This document shows positions 1-7,860 of a stretch of DNA of 15,440 bases, in pieces. Positions within the stretch are counted from its first letter, which is position 1. Every line of letters starts with the position of its first letter. This DNA comes from Chlorobiota bacterium. Its GTDB lineage: Bacteria > Bacteroidota > Ignavibacteria > Kapaibacteriales > NICIL-2. Both the position numbers and the translations under genes were made by a program. The stretch lies in assembly GCA_003695605.1 (NCBI GenBank), contig RFIK01000067.1:1-15440 (forward strand). Direction: 5' to 3'. A model generated the notes under the pieces. The model was not told where the DNA came from and made no database searches. It was given only the letters and a program-made list of their open reading frames with translations.

Positions 1-1708
1 CAATGATGGATTTGTGGTCGCACAGCTTCCCTTCCCCTTTGAGTTCAACGGAACGATTTACAACCACATCGCCATCAATGTCAATGGATTCATCATGTTC
101 CTTGATGATCCAACTATGCCGCTTGGCTTGGTGGGGATGAACATTGCAACACGTCTGTTCGATGGGTCGCAGTTTCCTCAAAACGTTGTCGCACCCTTCT
201 GGGGTGACCACTACATGCGTGTCGGTCCGCCAACGCAGCCGCAATACATGCCGTCACAAGTATTGACACGTCTTGTCACTGTTGGTGGACGACAGGCTTT
301 TTGTGTCGAATGGCGGAACCTCAACATCAATGACAAAACAGTACCGTCATCAGTCGGTAATTTCCAAGTTTATCTCTATCAGCAAACACAGATTATTGGC
401 AATTTCCAAGGCGACATTGAGTTTGCATATGGAACGATCGGCGGCAATCCCAATACACCGCAACAGATCGTAGTCACCCGGAATGCTTCGGTGGGTTTGA
501 AGGGAACTTCCCCTCAAGGGGACTGGATCAACGGGCTTGAGTTTGGTGGAAATATCAACGTTGCCCGTACCTCGACACGATTGACAAATGTTTGGCCACC
601 ATCGGGGGCTACCGATACAACAATTGTCTTCCAGGCAATTCCACGCGTTCGGCTTGATGTGTGGGGCGATGGTGATGCGGACTTCTCCCAAGCTCCAGGA
701 GAACGTCATGCAGGGCGTCCGCAGAATATCTTCGTTACGGCAAATGATGCATTGACTATTCTCCGTGCGGTTGCAACGGGTATCCCACTCGACAGTCTCT
801 ATCGTCGACCAGCGTTCAAAGGTGATGTCGATCACAATGGAAGGTACTACTATTCCACACGCAAGTGGGATAATACGGATGATACCACACGGCATCGCCG
901 TGAGATCCGCACGCGCTCGCTGTATTACACCGACGATCTGCCGAATGATAACTCGCTCGATATCCGTTCGATTTACTTCTATGTGAATGCCTACGATGCA
1001 GCATTGATCATGCATTATCTCGGTGGGCGAATTCCTGAGTTGCCATGGCTTATCGATTCGGTTGTTCCAGCCGGAAAGCTAGCCTACGAACGAGCACGCA
1101 CGTTTGAGTTGCGAACCCAGGAAGCGGTCAAGGTTGGTAGTATGCTCCGCGTGCCGATCTATCTTGATGGTGAGAATACCGGTCCGTTTAGTATTGCATT
1201 CGATGCAGGCGTCCCGATCGAAAGCGTGGAACTAACGGCGAAGGAAAATTCGATTGCTCTCTCGCACGGGAGTCGCGTTGCTATTGCAGGGTCGGTTGAA
1301 CTTAGCGCCGTCGAACCCGTGGCATGGCTAACGATACCAAGTACAGTAGAAGTCCTGCGCGTGACGGATGTCGAGTTCAACGGTGACCGCCAAAGTGATA
1401 AGTTCATCCGCATTACTGCAAGTGAGCAGGTGGAGACGACAATCACTGCATCGCCAAATCCATTGACGACAACAACAACGATTCTTACGACGATTCCGAC
1501 GCCAGGCATCTACACGCTTGCCATCTACGATGCACAAGGCCGGCGTGTTACGACGCTTGCCAGCGGTGTCATGGCGAAAGGCACGCTTCCGGTGACATGG
1601 AATGGTACTGATCAGATGGGCAATTCATTGCCGAACGGCACATATTTCTGCCGGCTGGAAGGCAATGGAATCGGCAATGTTGTCACCAGTATCATCCTTG
1701 ATCGGTAG
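1..1708 (+). CDS. Secreted T9SS protein with dockerin-like and cohesin-like modules (5' partial)
   Basis: The frame is open back to base 2, so the true start and signal peptide lie outside the window; the GTG at 14 is probably internal. Residues below are counted from that GTG. Residues 1-210 resemble the nidogen-like surface domain seen in many FCB-group proteins (NGFIMF, APFWGD, FCVEW). Two EF-hand-like loops follow, DGDAD (219-223) and DVDHN (271-275). Each is paired with a dockerin-type helix (VTANDALTILRAVATG at 241-256, VNAYDAALIMHYLGG at 324-338) but separated from it by an insert of about 17 or 47 residues. A cohesin-like beta-sandwich covers about 367-458. The tail from 478 (SPNP, IYDAQGRRV, LPNGTYFCRL) is a T9SS type A/FlgD-like sorting domain. 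It is probably exported across the outer membrane and held on the surface in a protein assembly. The partner is unknown. The module calls are by eye. Confidence 0.82.
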   Translation, partial: NDGFVVAQLPFPFEFNGTIYNHIAINVNGFIMFLDDPTMPLGLVGMNIATRLFDGSQFPQNVVAPFWGDHYMRVGPPTQPQYMPSQVLTRLVTVGGRQAFCVEWRNLNINDKTVPSSVGNFQVYLYQQTQIIGNFQGDIEFAYGTIGGNPNTPQQIVVTRNASVGLKGTSPQGDWINGLEFGGNINVARTSTRLTNVWPPSGATDTTIVFQAIPRVRLDVWGDGDADFSQAPGERHAGRPQNIFVTANDALTILRAVATGIPLDSLYRRPAFKGDVDHNGRYYYSTRKWDNTDDTTRHRREIRTRSLYYTDDLPNDNSLDIRSIYFYVNAYDAALIMHYLGGRIPELPWLIDSVVPAGKLAYERARTFELRTQEAVKVGSMLRVPIYLDGENTGPFSIAFDAGVPIESVELTAKENSIALSHGSRVAIAGSVELSAVEPVAWLTIPSTVEVLRVTDVEFNGDRQSDKFIRITASEQVETTITASPNPLTTTTTILTTIPTPGIYTLAIYDAQGRRVTTLASGVMAKGTLPVTWNGTDQMGNSLPNGTYFCRLEGNGIGNVVTSIILDR

Positions 1709-2807
1709 GATACTGGTAGCAGTATTGCTGCTCTGGGTTCCAGTCCGTGCACAGCGGATAGTTGATGTACAGCTTGCAGCGCTTAGCACAGCAAATCTTT
1801 GCGGTGACAAGCAAGTAGTGGTGACGATTTCCTTGAGTACGCCACTCTATGCAAGCGATAGCCTCCTGCTCTTTGAGTTCGCAGTCGGATATGATCCAGC
1901 TAAACTCCAGTTTGTCGCACCGCTTTTTACAGGCACGCTTGCAGAAGGTGCTGACTATAGCGGAAGTGGTGCGATAGACTCAGCAACGGTTCGTGTCTAT
2001 GCGTTCAACGTTACACGTCCGCTGCGAGGGACAGGACCATTGTGCGGATTGCTTTTCCGTTATCGCGGCGATTGCCCAGATACAACGACAGTCCGACTCG
2101 TGCTTCCGCCGGAGAAAAACGCGGAAGCGAACATTCAGTACGGGCAGCTCGGTACTACAACGATCGAAGCGGTCGAGTATACAAGCAGCTCTTTGACAGC
2201 ACAGTTTCCGTACGACACTGCATCGGTGGCGAAAGGCACAGGATTTGAACTCCCTATCGAGTTCAACATCCCATCGTCTCGTATTCGTGCATGGTCCTTT
2301 CGACTCCGAGGAAGTGGAGGGCTCCGTCTCGAAAGCGTACAGCTCGCAGCAAGCGATTCACTCGTACTCTTCGTTGAGTCGATTGATTCAACAGAGCAGA
2401 ATGTGTACGTTCAGAGCCCATCACCACTTCGAGTGCGAAAGGTAATCGTCACATGCAGTGCGCTGCTTACCCGCTTCGAGCCGGTGCGTCTGGAGGTTGT
2501 CCCTGAACTGCCACGCTGCGCATGTGTAGCGTCAGTCAAGGGTGATACGATCCATATCGTACCATCTGAGACACTGAGTGTACCAAATCAGCCAACCTCC
2601 AGTTTCAGATATGCTCAAGTTGGTGATGTATGGAAACTGTGGGATCTCCCCGAACAAGCAATAGAGCTTGTCGTGTGGGATTCGCTTGGCCGTTTCACAA
2701 GCAAAGTCGCACTTACTGGTCAGCCAGTCACTGTTCAAGCAGACCGTTGGAACCCAGTGCTTATCCGCATGCGAGATGGCAATGACATTCGAACAGTATT
2801 ACGATGA
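1677..2807 (+). CDS. Secreted protein with cohesin-like modules and degenerate T9SS-like tail
   Basis: Starting at ATG 1677 the protein has 376 residues. It begins with a signal peptide (hydrophobic ILVAVLLLWVPV, cleavage near VRAQ). ATG 1665 is an equal alternative; the frame opens at 1602, but that would give a long N-terminus without signal character. Residues about 28-165 look like a cohesin-type beta-sandwich (LLLFEFAVGYDPAKLQFV, then GLLFRYRGDC). A second, weaker sandwich covers about 175-290. The last 45 residues (VVWDSLGRF, PVLIRMRDG) resemble a worn T9SS type A tail without the usual PNP start. The gene overlaps the end of the upstream gene by 32 nt, which suggests translational coupling. 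No catalytic motif is visible. A scaffold or adhesin role is inferred. It could be a partner of the dockerin-like protein encoded just upstream. Confidence 0.8.
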   Translation: MLSPVSSLIGRILVAVLLLWVPVRAQRIVDVQLAALSTANLCGDKQVVVTISLSTPLYASDSLLLFEFAVGYDPAKLQFVAPLFTGTLAEGADYSGSGAIDSATVRVYAFNVTRPLRGTGPLCGLLFRYRGDCPDTTTVRLVLPPEKNAEANIQYGQLGTTTIEAVEYTSSSLTAQFPYDTASVAKGTGFELPIEFNIPSSRIRAWSFRLRGSGGLRLESVQLAASDSLVLFVESIDSTEQNVYVQSPSPLRVRKVIVTCSALLTRFEPVRLEVVPELPRCACVASVKGDTIHIVPSETLSVPNQPTSSFRYAQVGDVWKLWDLPEQAIELVVWDSLGRFTSKVALTGQPVTVQADRWNPVLIRMRDGNDIRTVLR

Positions 2808-2844
2808 TTGCAATGCGTGCAATAATGTTTCTTCACCAACTCAC

Positions 2845-2849
2845 AGGAG
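2845..2849 (+). promoter_or_regulatory. Ribosome binding site AGGAG
   Basis: AGGAG lies 5 nt before ATG 2855. It selects this start over the in-frame ATG at 2804 (which overlaps the preceding stop as ATGA) and the ATGs at 2813 and 2825. The chosen start also leaves a clean signal peptide. Confidence 0.75.
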
Positions 2850-2854
2850 TGGTC

Positions 2855-5800
2855 ATGAATCGTGGTTATCGTTTCGGGCAACGTAGAGTGCAACAGTCCG
2901 TTGCGCTTGCCGCCTTGCTTCTTGGGATGCTCTTTACGACTGTGTTGGATGCTCAACCAGTTCGTCCTGAGATTCCGAAGTTGAGTTTGACAGGACGTGA
3001 AGGTGGCTACAACCCTTCATTCTATCCAGACGGTCGTCTCTGGGTGCCAGCAGCAGTAGGAAATCAGCCTCGATACATCCTTGTGCCAGTTTTCATCAAG
3101 AACTGCTGGGTTACAGCTGGAGGATATCAAGCACGTCCGATCTACAGCATTCGTTTCAAGTTCCAATACGACAGTTCCGCATTCCGTGCTGTAGGTGTGC
3201 AAACTCGCGGACCGGTCTACAGTGGAACGCATCCGAATGTGCGATTAGATGGCTTTGATGTACCAACCATTGCCGATGGATGGCAAATTTCATGGAATGA
3301 TGCTCCTGACACAACGTACCAAACTTTCTACGAACCACTCATCCCCATCACAAACAATCGTCTCAGAGGGCGAAGAGTAAATGTTGTGATGCAATCGAGC
3401 ACACCACTGCCACTTACGGGCGATCCTACAGTACAGGATTGCAATGGATTTGATTATATGCCACTGTGCTACATCAAATTGGAAGTAAAAGGACGACCGG
3501 GACTCTTGGAAAGCGACGTATCTCCACTTGCAATTCCTCCCGACTCTATCTACTATAACACACTCGACGTCATCAACGAGTCACCATTCCCAGGTGATGT
3601 GAATTATCCAATACAAGGAAGGATCAACAAAGATCGATACTTGGCGGGTATACGATATCAGCGAACAGGTATCGAGCCAGCTGCGGTCAATGACGTTGAA
3701 GTAGGCATGATTTATGCGCATATCTATAATCCTGGACGCTTTGATTTTCTTCCTCAACCCACTGGGCTCGATCCAAATGAAATTGCCGTCGTCAATGTAA
3801 ACAACGGCGATAGTCTCTTTGCAATTTCTCGCGTCGTTTACTTGGACCCCGTGCTGCAAGGCCAAGCACAAGCACGTGTACGTGTCAACGTAACGCTTAA
3901 ACCTGATGGTGTTCGTGCGAAGAATATCATCGTGGAATCAGATCAACCATGGCTACTATTCCAGGGTGTGTCTGCAGGAGGCCCCTTCAAACAACTGAAC
4001 CCGACCGGTGTTGTCCGCCGCGCAACACTTGGTTACATCGATCGGAATATTCTCGGTCCACCAAACGGCATTGGTTTCCCTGACGCAGTCAACAACAATC
4101 AACCAAACATACCCGATCCGTTGTTGAATCTCGATATTGTGTGTGATCCGAATGCTGTAGGATTCGATGATCCGAATATTCAAGATCCGAATGAGTTTGC
4201 AGGCAAGTATGAAGGATACATTACCTTCCGCTCTGAGGATGTCGAAATTTCCCCGGTGCGGCTGAGGGTAACATTCCTCTACATTCGCGTCCCCGATGAA
4301 ACGTATAATGGTGTTTCCACCGTCTGGGCACCACGCGGGATTGAGCTCAAGATTCGTAATTCTGCGCCAACACCACAACAAACACGACTCCTCTTCGGAA
4401 CCGGATTACGTGCAACGGTCAATGCAGATTCTCTATTCGGTGAGTTCGCCTACCAAACTCCACCGAACAATGCCCAGTTTTATGCACGGTTTTTCCCAAT
4501 AAATTCAACCGATGGCTCCCAAGATAATGGCTTGGGCGACTTTACAGGAATATTTTCATCTCGTGACATTCGAAACATTTACGACGATACCACGATTGTC
4601 TACCGTGTGCGTTTCTCTGCAGGAGGTGCGTTGAACTACCCAGTCGTCGTAACATGGGATCCGCGCTCGTTCCCGGATGGTGCACAGCTCTTCCTGCGTG
4701 ATATCGAAGGCGGGCAGATCTTTAGTGTGGATATGCGTAATGCAACACCAAATCCAGATGGGACGATGTCGTACACCATCCGCGATGCACAAGTCACCGC
4801 ATTTGATATCGAGTACACCCCCGCCCGCGCAGTACGCCAAACGATGAATGCCAAAGGCTGGAACTTGGTCTCGTTACCAGTTCGACCCTCGGACAACTTC
4901 TATTCTGTCGTCTTCCCGAACTTGCAGGGCGTCACGCCGATCAAATTCTCACAGGACATCTACCAACAAGAGGAACGCCTCAAGGTTGGGGTTGGCTATT
5001 TTGTTCGTTTCCCCAATCCTGATACAACCATCATTTCTGGTGTCCTCGTCAAGCAGATCAACAGCCGTCTTTTCCCTGTTCGCGTCTATGACGGGTGGAA
5101 TACGGTTGGCGCGCTCTCGGTGCCAGTCAGTGTTGATCGGATCACGTTTGAACCGGCAACACTGGGTGGTACACCACCAATTCGCGTCCCGCTGACGTTT
5201 GTCTACGAATACCAGACAAATCGCGGCTACCGCGCTGTTTCAGAGCTGACACCTGGCAAAGGATACTGGATCAAAGTCCGCGGGCAAGGCTTCTATAACC
5301 TGTCTGCTCCAACAACGCGAGGGAATGCACCAAGTGATGAGCTCAGCACACTGCTCCAATCGGCAGCAGAGCTCTCTATCCTCGATGCAGCCCATCGCAA
5401 CGGTGTGCTCTATGTTACCGACCTCCGTCCTTCGGAGCTTATCGGAGAAATGCCACCGCTTCCACCAGTAGGGACCTTCGATGTTCGGTTCGCTACCAAT
5501 ACGCTCATCGCAACTGATGCAAACCCAGTCGTGCGTATCCACGGTGCAGAGTATCCACTCACTCTCCGGCTCGCGAAGAGCACACATGCGTACACAATAC
5601 TCGATGCAACCACCGGAACTGAGCTTGGCAAGCTCCTCCCGGGAGCAAGTGCCACGATCAACGATCCAAACGTTACAGCAGTGCGACTTCTCCGTCAAAC
5701 ACCCGCAGAGATCGGCTACAGCCTCCATGTTACCCCGAATCCCGTCGAAACAACCGGACTCGTACGGTTTACTGTTCCAGAAACGAGTGTTGCGACAGTG

Positions 5801-5971
5801 GATATCTACGATGCACTTGGGCAGCGCGTGCGCCAGCTATACAGCGGTACGGTCACGCCAGGCGAAACAACACTCGAGCTCAATACCGCAGAACTTCCTG
5901 CGGGTACATACGTTGTGAAGGTTTCGAGTGGTATCTACACCGCTGTCGAGCGTATCACCATCGTGCGCTAA
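2855..5971 (+). CDS. Large secreted multi-domain T9SS surface protein
   Basis: The protein has 1038 residues from the ATG with AGGAG upstream. A basic n-region and hydrophobic core (VALAALLLGMLFTTV) form a signal peptide ending near LDAQ. Residues about 60-230 look cohesin-like (YSIRFKFQYDSSAFRAVGV). About 340-490 resembles a BACON-type beta-sandwich (IIVESDQPWLLF, KYEGYITFRSED). Residues about 665-810 hold a two-fold repeat, GWNLVSLPV...VGYFVRF then GWNTVGALSVPV...GKGYWIKV, common in secreted proteins of this bacterial group. Residues from about 957 (VTPNPVE, VDIYDALGQRVRQL, LPAGTYVVKV) form a canonical T9SS type A sorting domain. It is the third gene of the surface-protein cluster and is followed by a terminator. 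No enzyme motif was seen, so a structural or adhesive role is inferred. Confidence 0.85.
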   Translation: MNRGYRFGQRRVQQSVALAALLLGMLFTTVLDAQPVRPEIPKLSLTGREGGYNPSFYPDGRLWVPAAVGNQPRYILVPVFIKNCWVTAGGYQARPIYSIRFKFQYDSSAFRAVGVQTRGPVYSGTHPNVRLDGFDVPTIADGWQISWNDAPDTTYQTFYEPLIPITNNRLRGRRVNVVMQSSTPLPLTGDPTVQDCNGFDYMPLCYIKLEVKGRPGLLESDVSPLAIPPDSIYYNTLDVINESPFPGDVNYPIQGRINKDRYLAGIRYQRTGIEPAAVNDVEVGMIYAHIYNPGRFDFLPQPTGLDPNEIAVVNVNNGDSLFAISRVVYLDPVLQGQAQARVRVNVTLKPDGVRAKNIIVESDQPWLLFQGVSAGGPFKQLNPTGVVRRATLGYIDRNILGPPNGIGFPDAVNNNQPNIPDPLLNLDIVCDPNAVGFDDPNIQDPNEFAGKYEGYITFRSEDVEISPVRLRVTFLYIRVPDETYNGVSTVWAPRGIELKIRNSAPTPQQTRLLFGTGLRATVNADSLFGEFAYQTPPNNAQFYARFFPINSTDGSQDNGLGDFTGIFSSRDIRNIYDDTTIVYRVRFSAGGALNYPVVVTWDPRSFPDGAQLFLRDIEGGQIFSVDMRNATPNPDGTMSYTIRDAQVTAFDIEYTPARAVRQTMNAKGWNLVSLPVRPSDNFYSVVFPNLQGVTPIKFSQDIYQQEERLKVGVGYFVRFPNPDTTIISGVLVKQINSRLFPVRVYDGWNTVGALSVPVSVDRITFEPATLGGTPPIRVPLTFVYEYQTNRGYRAVSELTPGKGYWIKVRGQGFYNLSAPTTRGNAPSDELSTLLQSAAELSILDAAHRNGVLYVTDLRPSELIGEMPPLPPVGTFDVRFATNTLIATDANPVVRIHGAEYPLTLRLAKSTHAYTILDATTGTELGKLLPGASATINDPNVTAVRLLRQTPAEIGYSLHVTPNPVETTGLVRFTVPETSVATVDIYDALGQRVRQLYSGTVTPGETTLELNTAELPAGTYVVKVSSGIYTAVERITIVR

Positions 5972-6003
5972 CGGCACTGCGTCGAAGTCATACGTCGTCA
6001 AGG

Positions 6004-6034
6004 GGGCACGTTCACTTCTGGAACGTGCCCTTTT
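6004..6034 (+). terminator. Rho-independent terminator
   Basis: A perfect 10-bp stem (GGGCACGTTC at 6004-6013 pairing with GAACGTGCCC at 6021-6030) encloses a 7-nt loop and is followed at once by TTTT. It lies 33 nt after the stop of the 1038-residue surface protein and closes that gene cluster. Confidence 0.9.
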
Positions 6035-6062
6035 GCATTATCATACAATCCACGAGAGTCTC

Positions 6063-6839
6063 ATGAGCCGCGTGAGTTTTTGTTTCCTCATAGCTGTTGC
6101 ACTCCTTGCACAAGAGCAGCCGCATATCGAGCTCCGCTTTATAGTAAGCGATGAGCGAAGCTCAGGTCTTACATTGCGCTGTGGCATTGATTCGACGGCT
6201 ACCGATGGGATTGACCCTTCGCTCGGTGAGTTTCCTTTGCCAGGACACCCACCGAGCGGATTCCATGCAGCTTGGGAGATAGTCACAGATGGAATCGGTG
6301 ATCTGAGCTACGCCGATTTCCGCCCGTACCCAGATAGTGCTGAGGAGCACTTCTACCGCGAGTATAGTCTTAACATATCGCCAAAACTTGCTGGGCGCGG
6401 TGACTTGCTCATCTTTCGCTGGGAATATCCCTTCCCCCGCGGGATTGATTCTGTGGTCGTCAGCGACCGTTTGCAAGGAGCACTTGTCCGCTTTGCTTTC
6501 GGTCCTAAAGGTGCCGATACCATCAGCGGGTCTTATGCGGAGCTGGAGCGATTCCTTGTGCGAGTGTACTTTACACCCTCGCAGGTGCTCTCAGTCAATG
6601 ACACACGTCGAACGCATTCATTAGCACTCTTACTTGCTGATGGCACAATTGTAGTTCCTGTTCCTTTCCAGCCTGAGTCGTTGAATATTTACGCACTCGA
6701 TGGAAGGCGTTACACCCTTCCATACACCTACGACGGCAGTACCCTCTGCTTCCGTGCTGATTCATTGCCACATGGGTGGTATGTACTTGTGGCAATTTCC
6801 CCTCGTGGCGAGAAAGTGGAGCAGGTGTTTGTGCAATAG
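6063..6839 (+). CDS. Small secreted protein with degenerate T9SS-like C-terminus
   Basis: The protein has 258 residues from ATG 6063. The frame stays open upstream to 5928, but that stretch overlaps the previous gene and the terminator, and only the ATG at 6063 gives a signal peptide (VSFCFLIAVALLA). A weak GAGAG lies a few bases upstream. The motif LRCGIDSTATDGIDPSLGE followed by PLPGHPPSGFHAAW matches a pattern I recognise near the N-terminus of many T9SS cargo proteins of the Ignavibacteria/Kapabacteria type. The C-terminus (NIYALDGRRY, DSLPHGWYVLVAI) keeps the D-G-R and LP-x-G-x-Y landmarks of a type A sorting domain but lacks the leading PNP. Function is unknown. It follows a terminator, so it should have its own promoter, which I could not place. 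Confidence 0.75.
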   Translation: MSRVSFCFLIAVALLAQEQPHIELRFIVSDERSSGLTLRCGIDSTATDGIDPSLGEFPLPGHPPSGFHAAWEIVTDGIGDLSYADFRPYPDSAEEHFYREYSLNISPKLAGRGDLLIFRWEYPFPRGIDSVVVSDRLQGALVRFAFGPKGADTISGSYAELERFLVRVYFTPSQVLSVNDTRRTHSLALLLADGTIVVPVPFQPESLNIYALDGRRYTLPYTYDGSTLCFRADSLPHGWYVLVAISPRGEKVEQVFVQ

Positions 6840-6937
6840 CTTCACTCTTGCAGGCTCAACGTTTCGGGGAATGTGCCGATAATGTCTCACGAGCCGAGAA
6901 CTTAACGTACAGTTTACCGATTGTCGAGATATACCCG

Positions 6938-7309
6938 ATGGTAGTTTCTGTTGATAGTTCCGATGTGTCCGCCCAACGTACCGTGCAGAAACGCAGCAAC
7001 CACGCTGAGGGCTTTACCATTCGAGAAGTACTCGACGCCCTCCAGCAGCATCTGGTGCAGTTGCAGGTTCGGTGTTACTCGACGTATCACGCCTGCGCTG
7101 CAATCGCGGACATTGCACATGCGGGGATGGACCTTCAATCCGGTGGTACTCCCTATTTTTCCAGCATCGAGGCGTTGGCTAGGAAGGAAGATGAGCACGC
7201 AGCAATTGTGAGCGATCTTTTCGCAACATGTGAGCAGCTCTTCGTCGAGCTCCGTGCAGCACTTGGCACTGGAGAGTCAGTCGGACGGGACACAATCACT
7301 GCTGAATAG
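6938..7309 (+). CDS. Hypothetical helical protein, 123 aa
   Basis: I do not recognise this protein. From ATG 6938 it is rich in predicted helix (FTIREVLDALQQHLVQLQVR; EALARKEDEHAAIVSDLFAT) and has no signal peptide or membrane segment, so it is probably cytoplasmic. Spaced Glu/His residues in the helices (KEDEHAA) recall ferritin-like or chaperone-like bundles, but the match is too weak to call. The frame stays open upstream to 6776, where it overlaps the previous gene, so the start is uncertain, and no good Shine-Dalgarno sequence is visible. Its stop is 1 nt before the next ATG, so the two are almost surely co-transcribed and possibly translationally coupled. Confidence 0.6.
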   Translation: MVVSVDSSDVSAQRTVQKRSNHAEGFTIREVLDALQQHLVQLQVRCYSTYHACAAIADIAHAGMDLQSGGTPYFSSIEALARKEDEHAAIVSDLFATCEQLFVELRAALGTGESVGRDTITAE

Positions 7310-7310
7310 A

Positions 7311-7661
7311 ATGAACACCGCTGAGCAGAGCTACCACCAGGAGCAAGTGCATCGCTATCATTCCGCAGAGGAGTCATTCAAAGATTGGCTTGAGCTTTCG
7401 CACATTTCAGCAGTGCGCCGGGGGGTGCCTGCTGGGGGCTACCTCCCTGCTGAGTTCGTAACAAAAGCATCAGAGCCAGTGACAATCTACCACGAGGCAG
7501 ACCATCATGCTCCCGCAATGACTGTGCTTGTGGAAAAAGATACCTACGGCATCGTGCGAGCGATCAAGGTTCGGTGCACGTGTGGGTGCAATGCGACCAT
7601 TGCAATTGACTACGGGGAACACTCTTTCTCACATCCTAACGATCATGGGTCTGTTTCGTAG
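7311..7661 (+). CDS. Hypothetical protein with CxCxC motif, 116 aa
   Basis: I do not recognise this protein. From ATG 7311 it has a His- and Glu-rich N-terminal third (EQSYHQEQVHRYHSAEESF), a middle part, and a C-terminal beta-rich segment containing CTCGC (KVRCTCGCNATIAIDY). It ends His-rich (HSFSHPNDHG). The closely spaced cysteines with nearby histidines could bind a metal such as zinc, but this is inference. No signal peptide or membrane span is seen. The start lies 1 nt after the stop of the preceding small gene. The frame is open upstream to 7230, but only by passing through the neighbour's coding region in a serine-rich shadow, so 7311 is preferred. Confidence 0.6.
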   Translation: MNTAEQSYHQEQVHRYHSAEESFKDWLELSHISAVRRGVPAGGYLPAEFVTKASEPVTIYHEADHHAPAMTVLVEKDTYGIVRAIKVRCTCGCNATIAIDYGEHSFSHPNDHGSVS

Positions 7662-7860
7662 TGGCCGAAGAAGATTCGATCGGCTGCAAGGGCGATATCT
7701 CCTTTCTCCGACTGCGAAGCCATAAGTGGAGATGGCACTGTAGGGGGACAGAACATTATTTCACAGCGATGTCACACCCACCTATGATTCTTGACTTAGG
7801 CTAATAGACACCGGCAATTATCTCCACGAAGTGAGGTCTCACCAGCTTAGGAGCATGGTC
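7662..7860 (+). other. Intergenic gap, no gene seen
   Basis: About 200 bases separate the small-protein pair from the metallopeptidase gene. I see only weak inverted repeats (GCCGA/TCGGC at 7664-7684; ATCTCC/GGAGAT further on), no T-tract and no TAnnTTTG promoter element. TTGACT near 7790 could be part of a promoter but has no convincing partner. The AGGAG ribosome binding site of the next gene is at the right end. Confidence 0.4.
7849..7853 (+). promoter_or_regulatory. Ribosome binding site AGGAG
   Basis: AGGAG is 7 nt before ATG 7861 and only 1 nt before ATG 7855. This favours 7861 as the start of the metallopeptidase gene over ATG 7855 and GTG 7831 in the same frame. Confidence 0.65.

Noticed and set aside
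350..1015. Long minus-strand open frame of 221 codons within the first gene
   Set aside because: It lies wholly opposite a convincing domain-bearing frame, and its Cys/Ile/Arg-rich product looks like nothing known; it is a shadow of codon bias.
7230..7310. Serine-rich N-terminal extension of the CxCxC small gene
   Set aside because: It is produced by reading the preceding gene out of frame; ATG 7311 directly after that gene's stop is the natural start.
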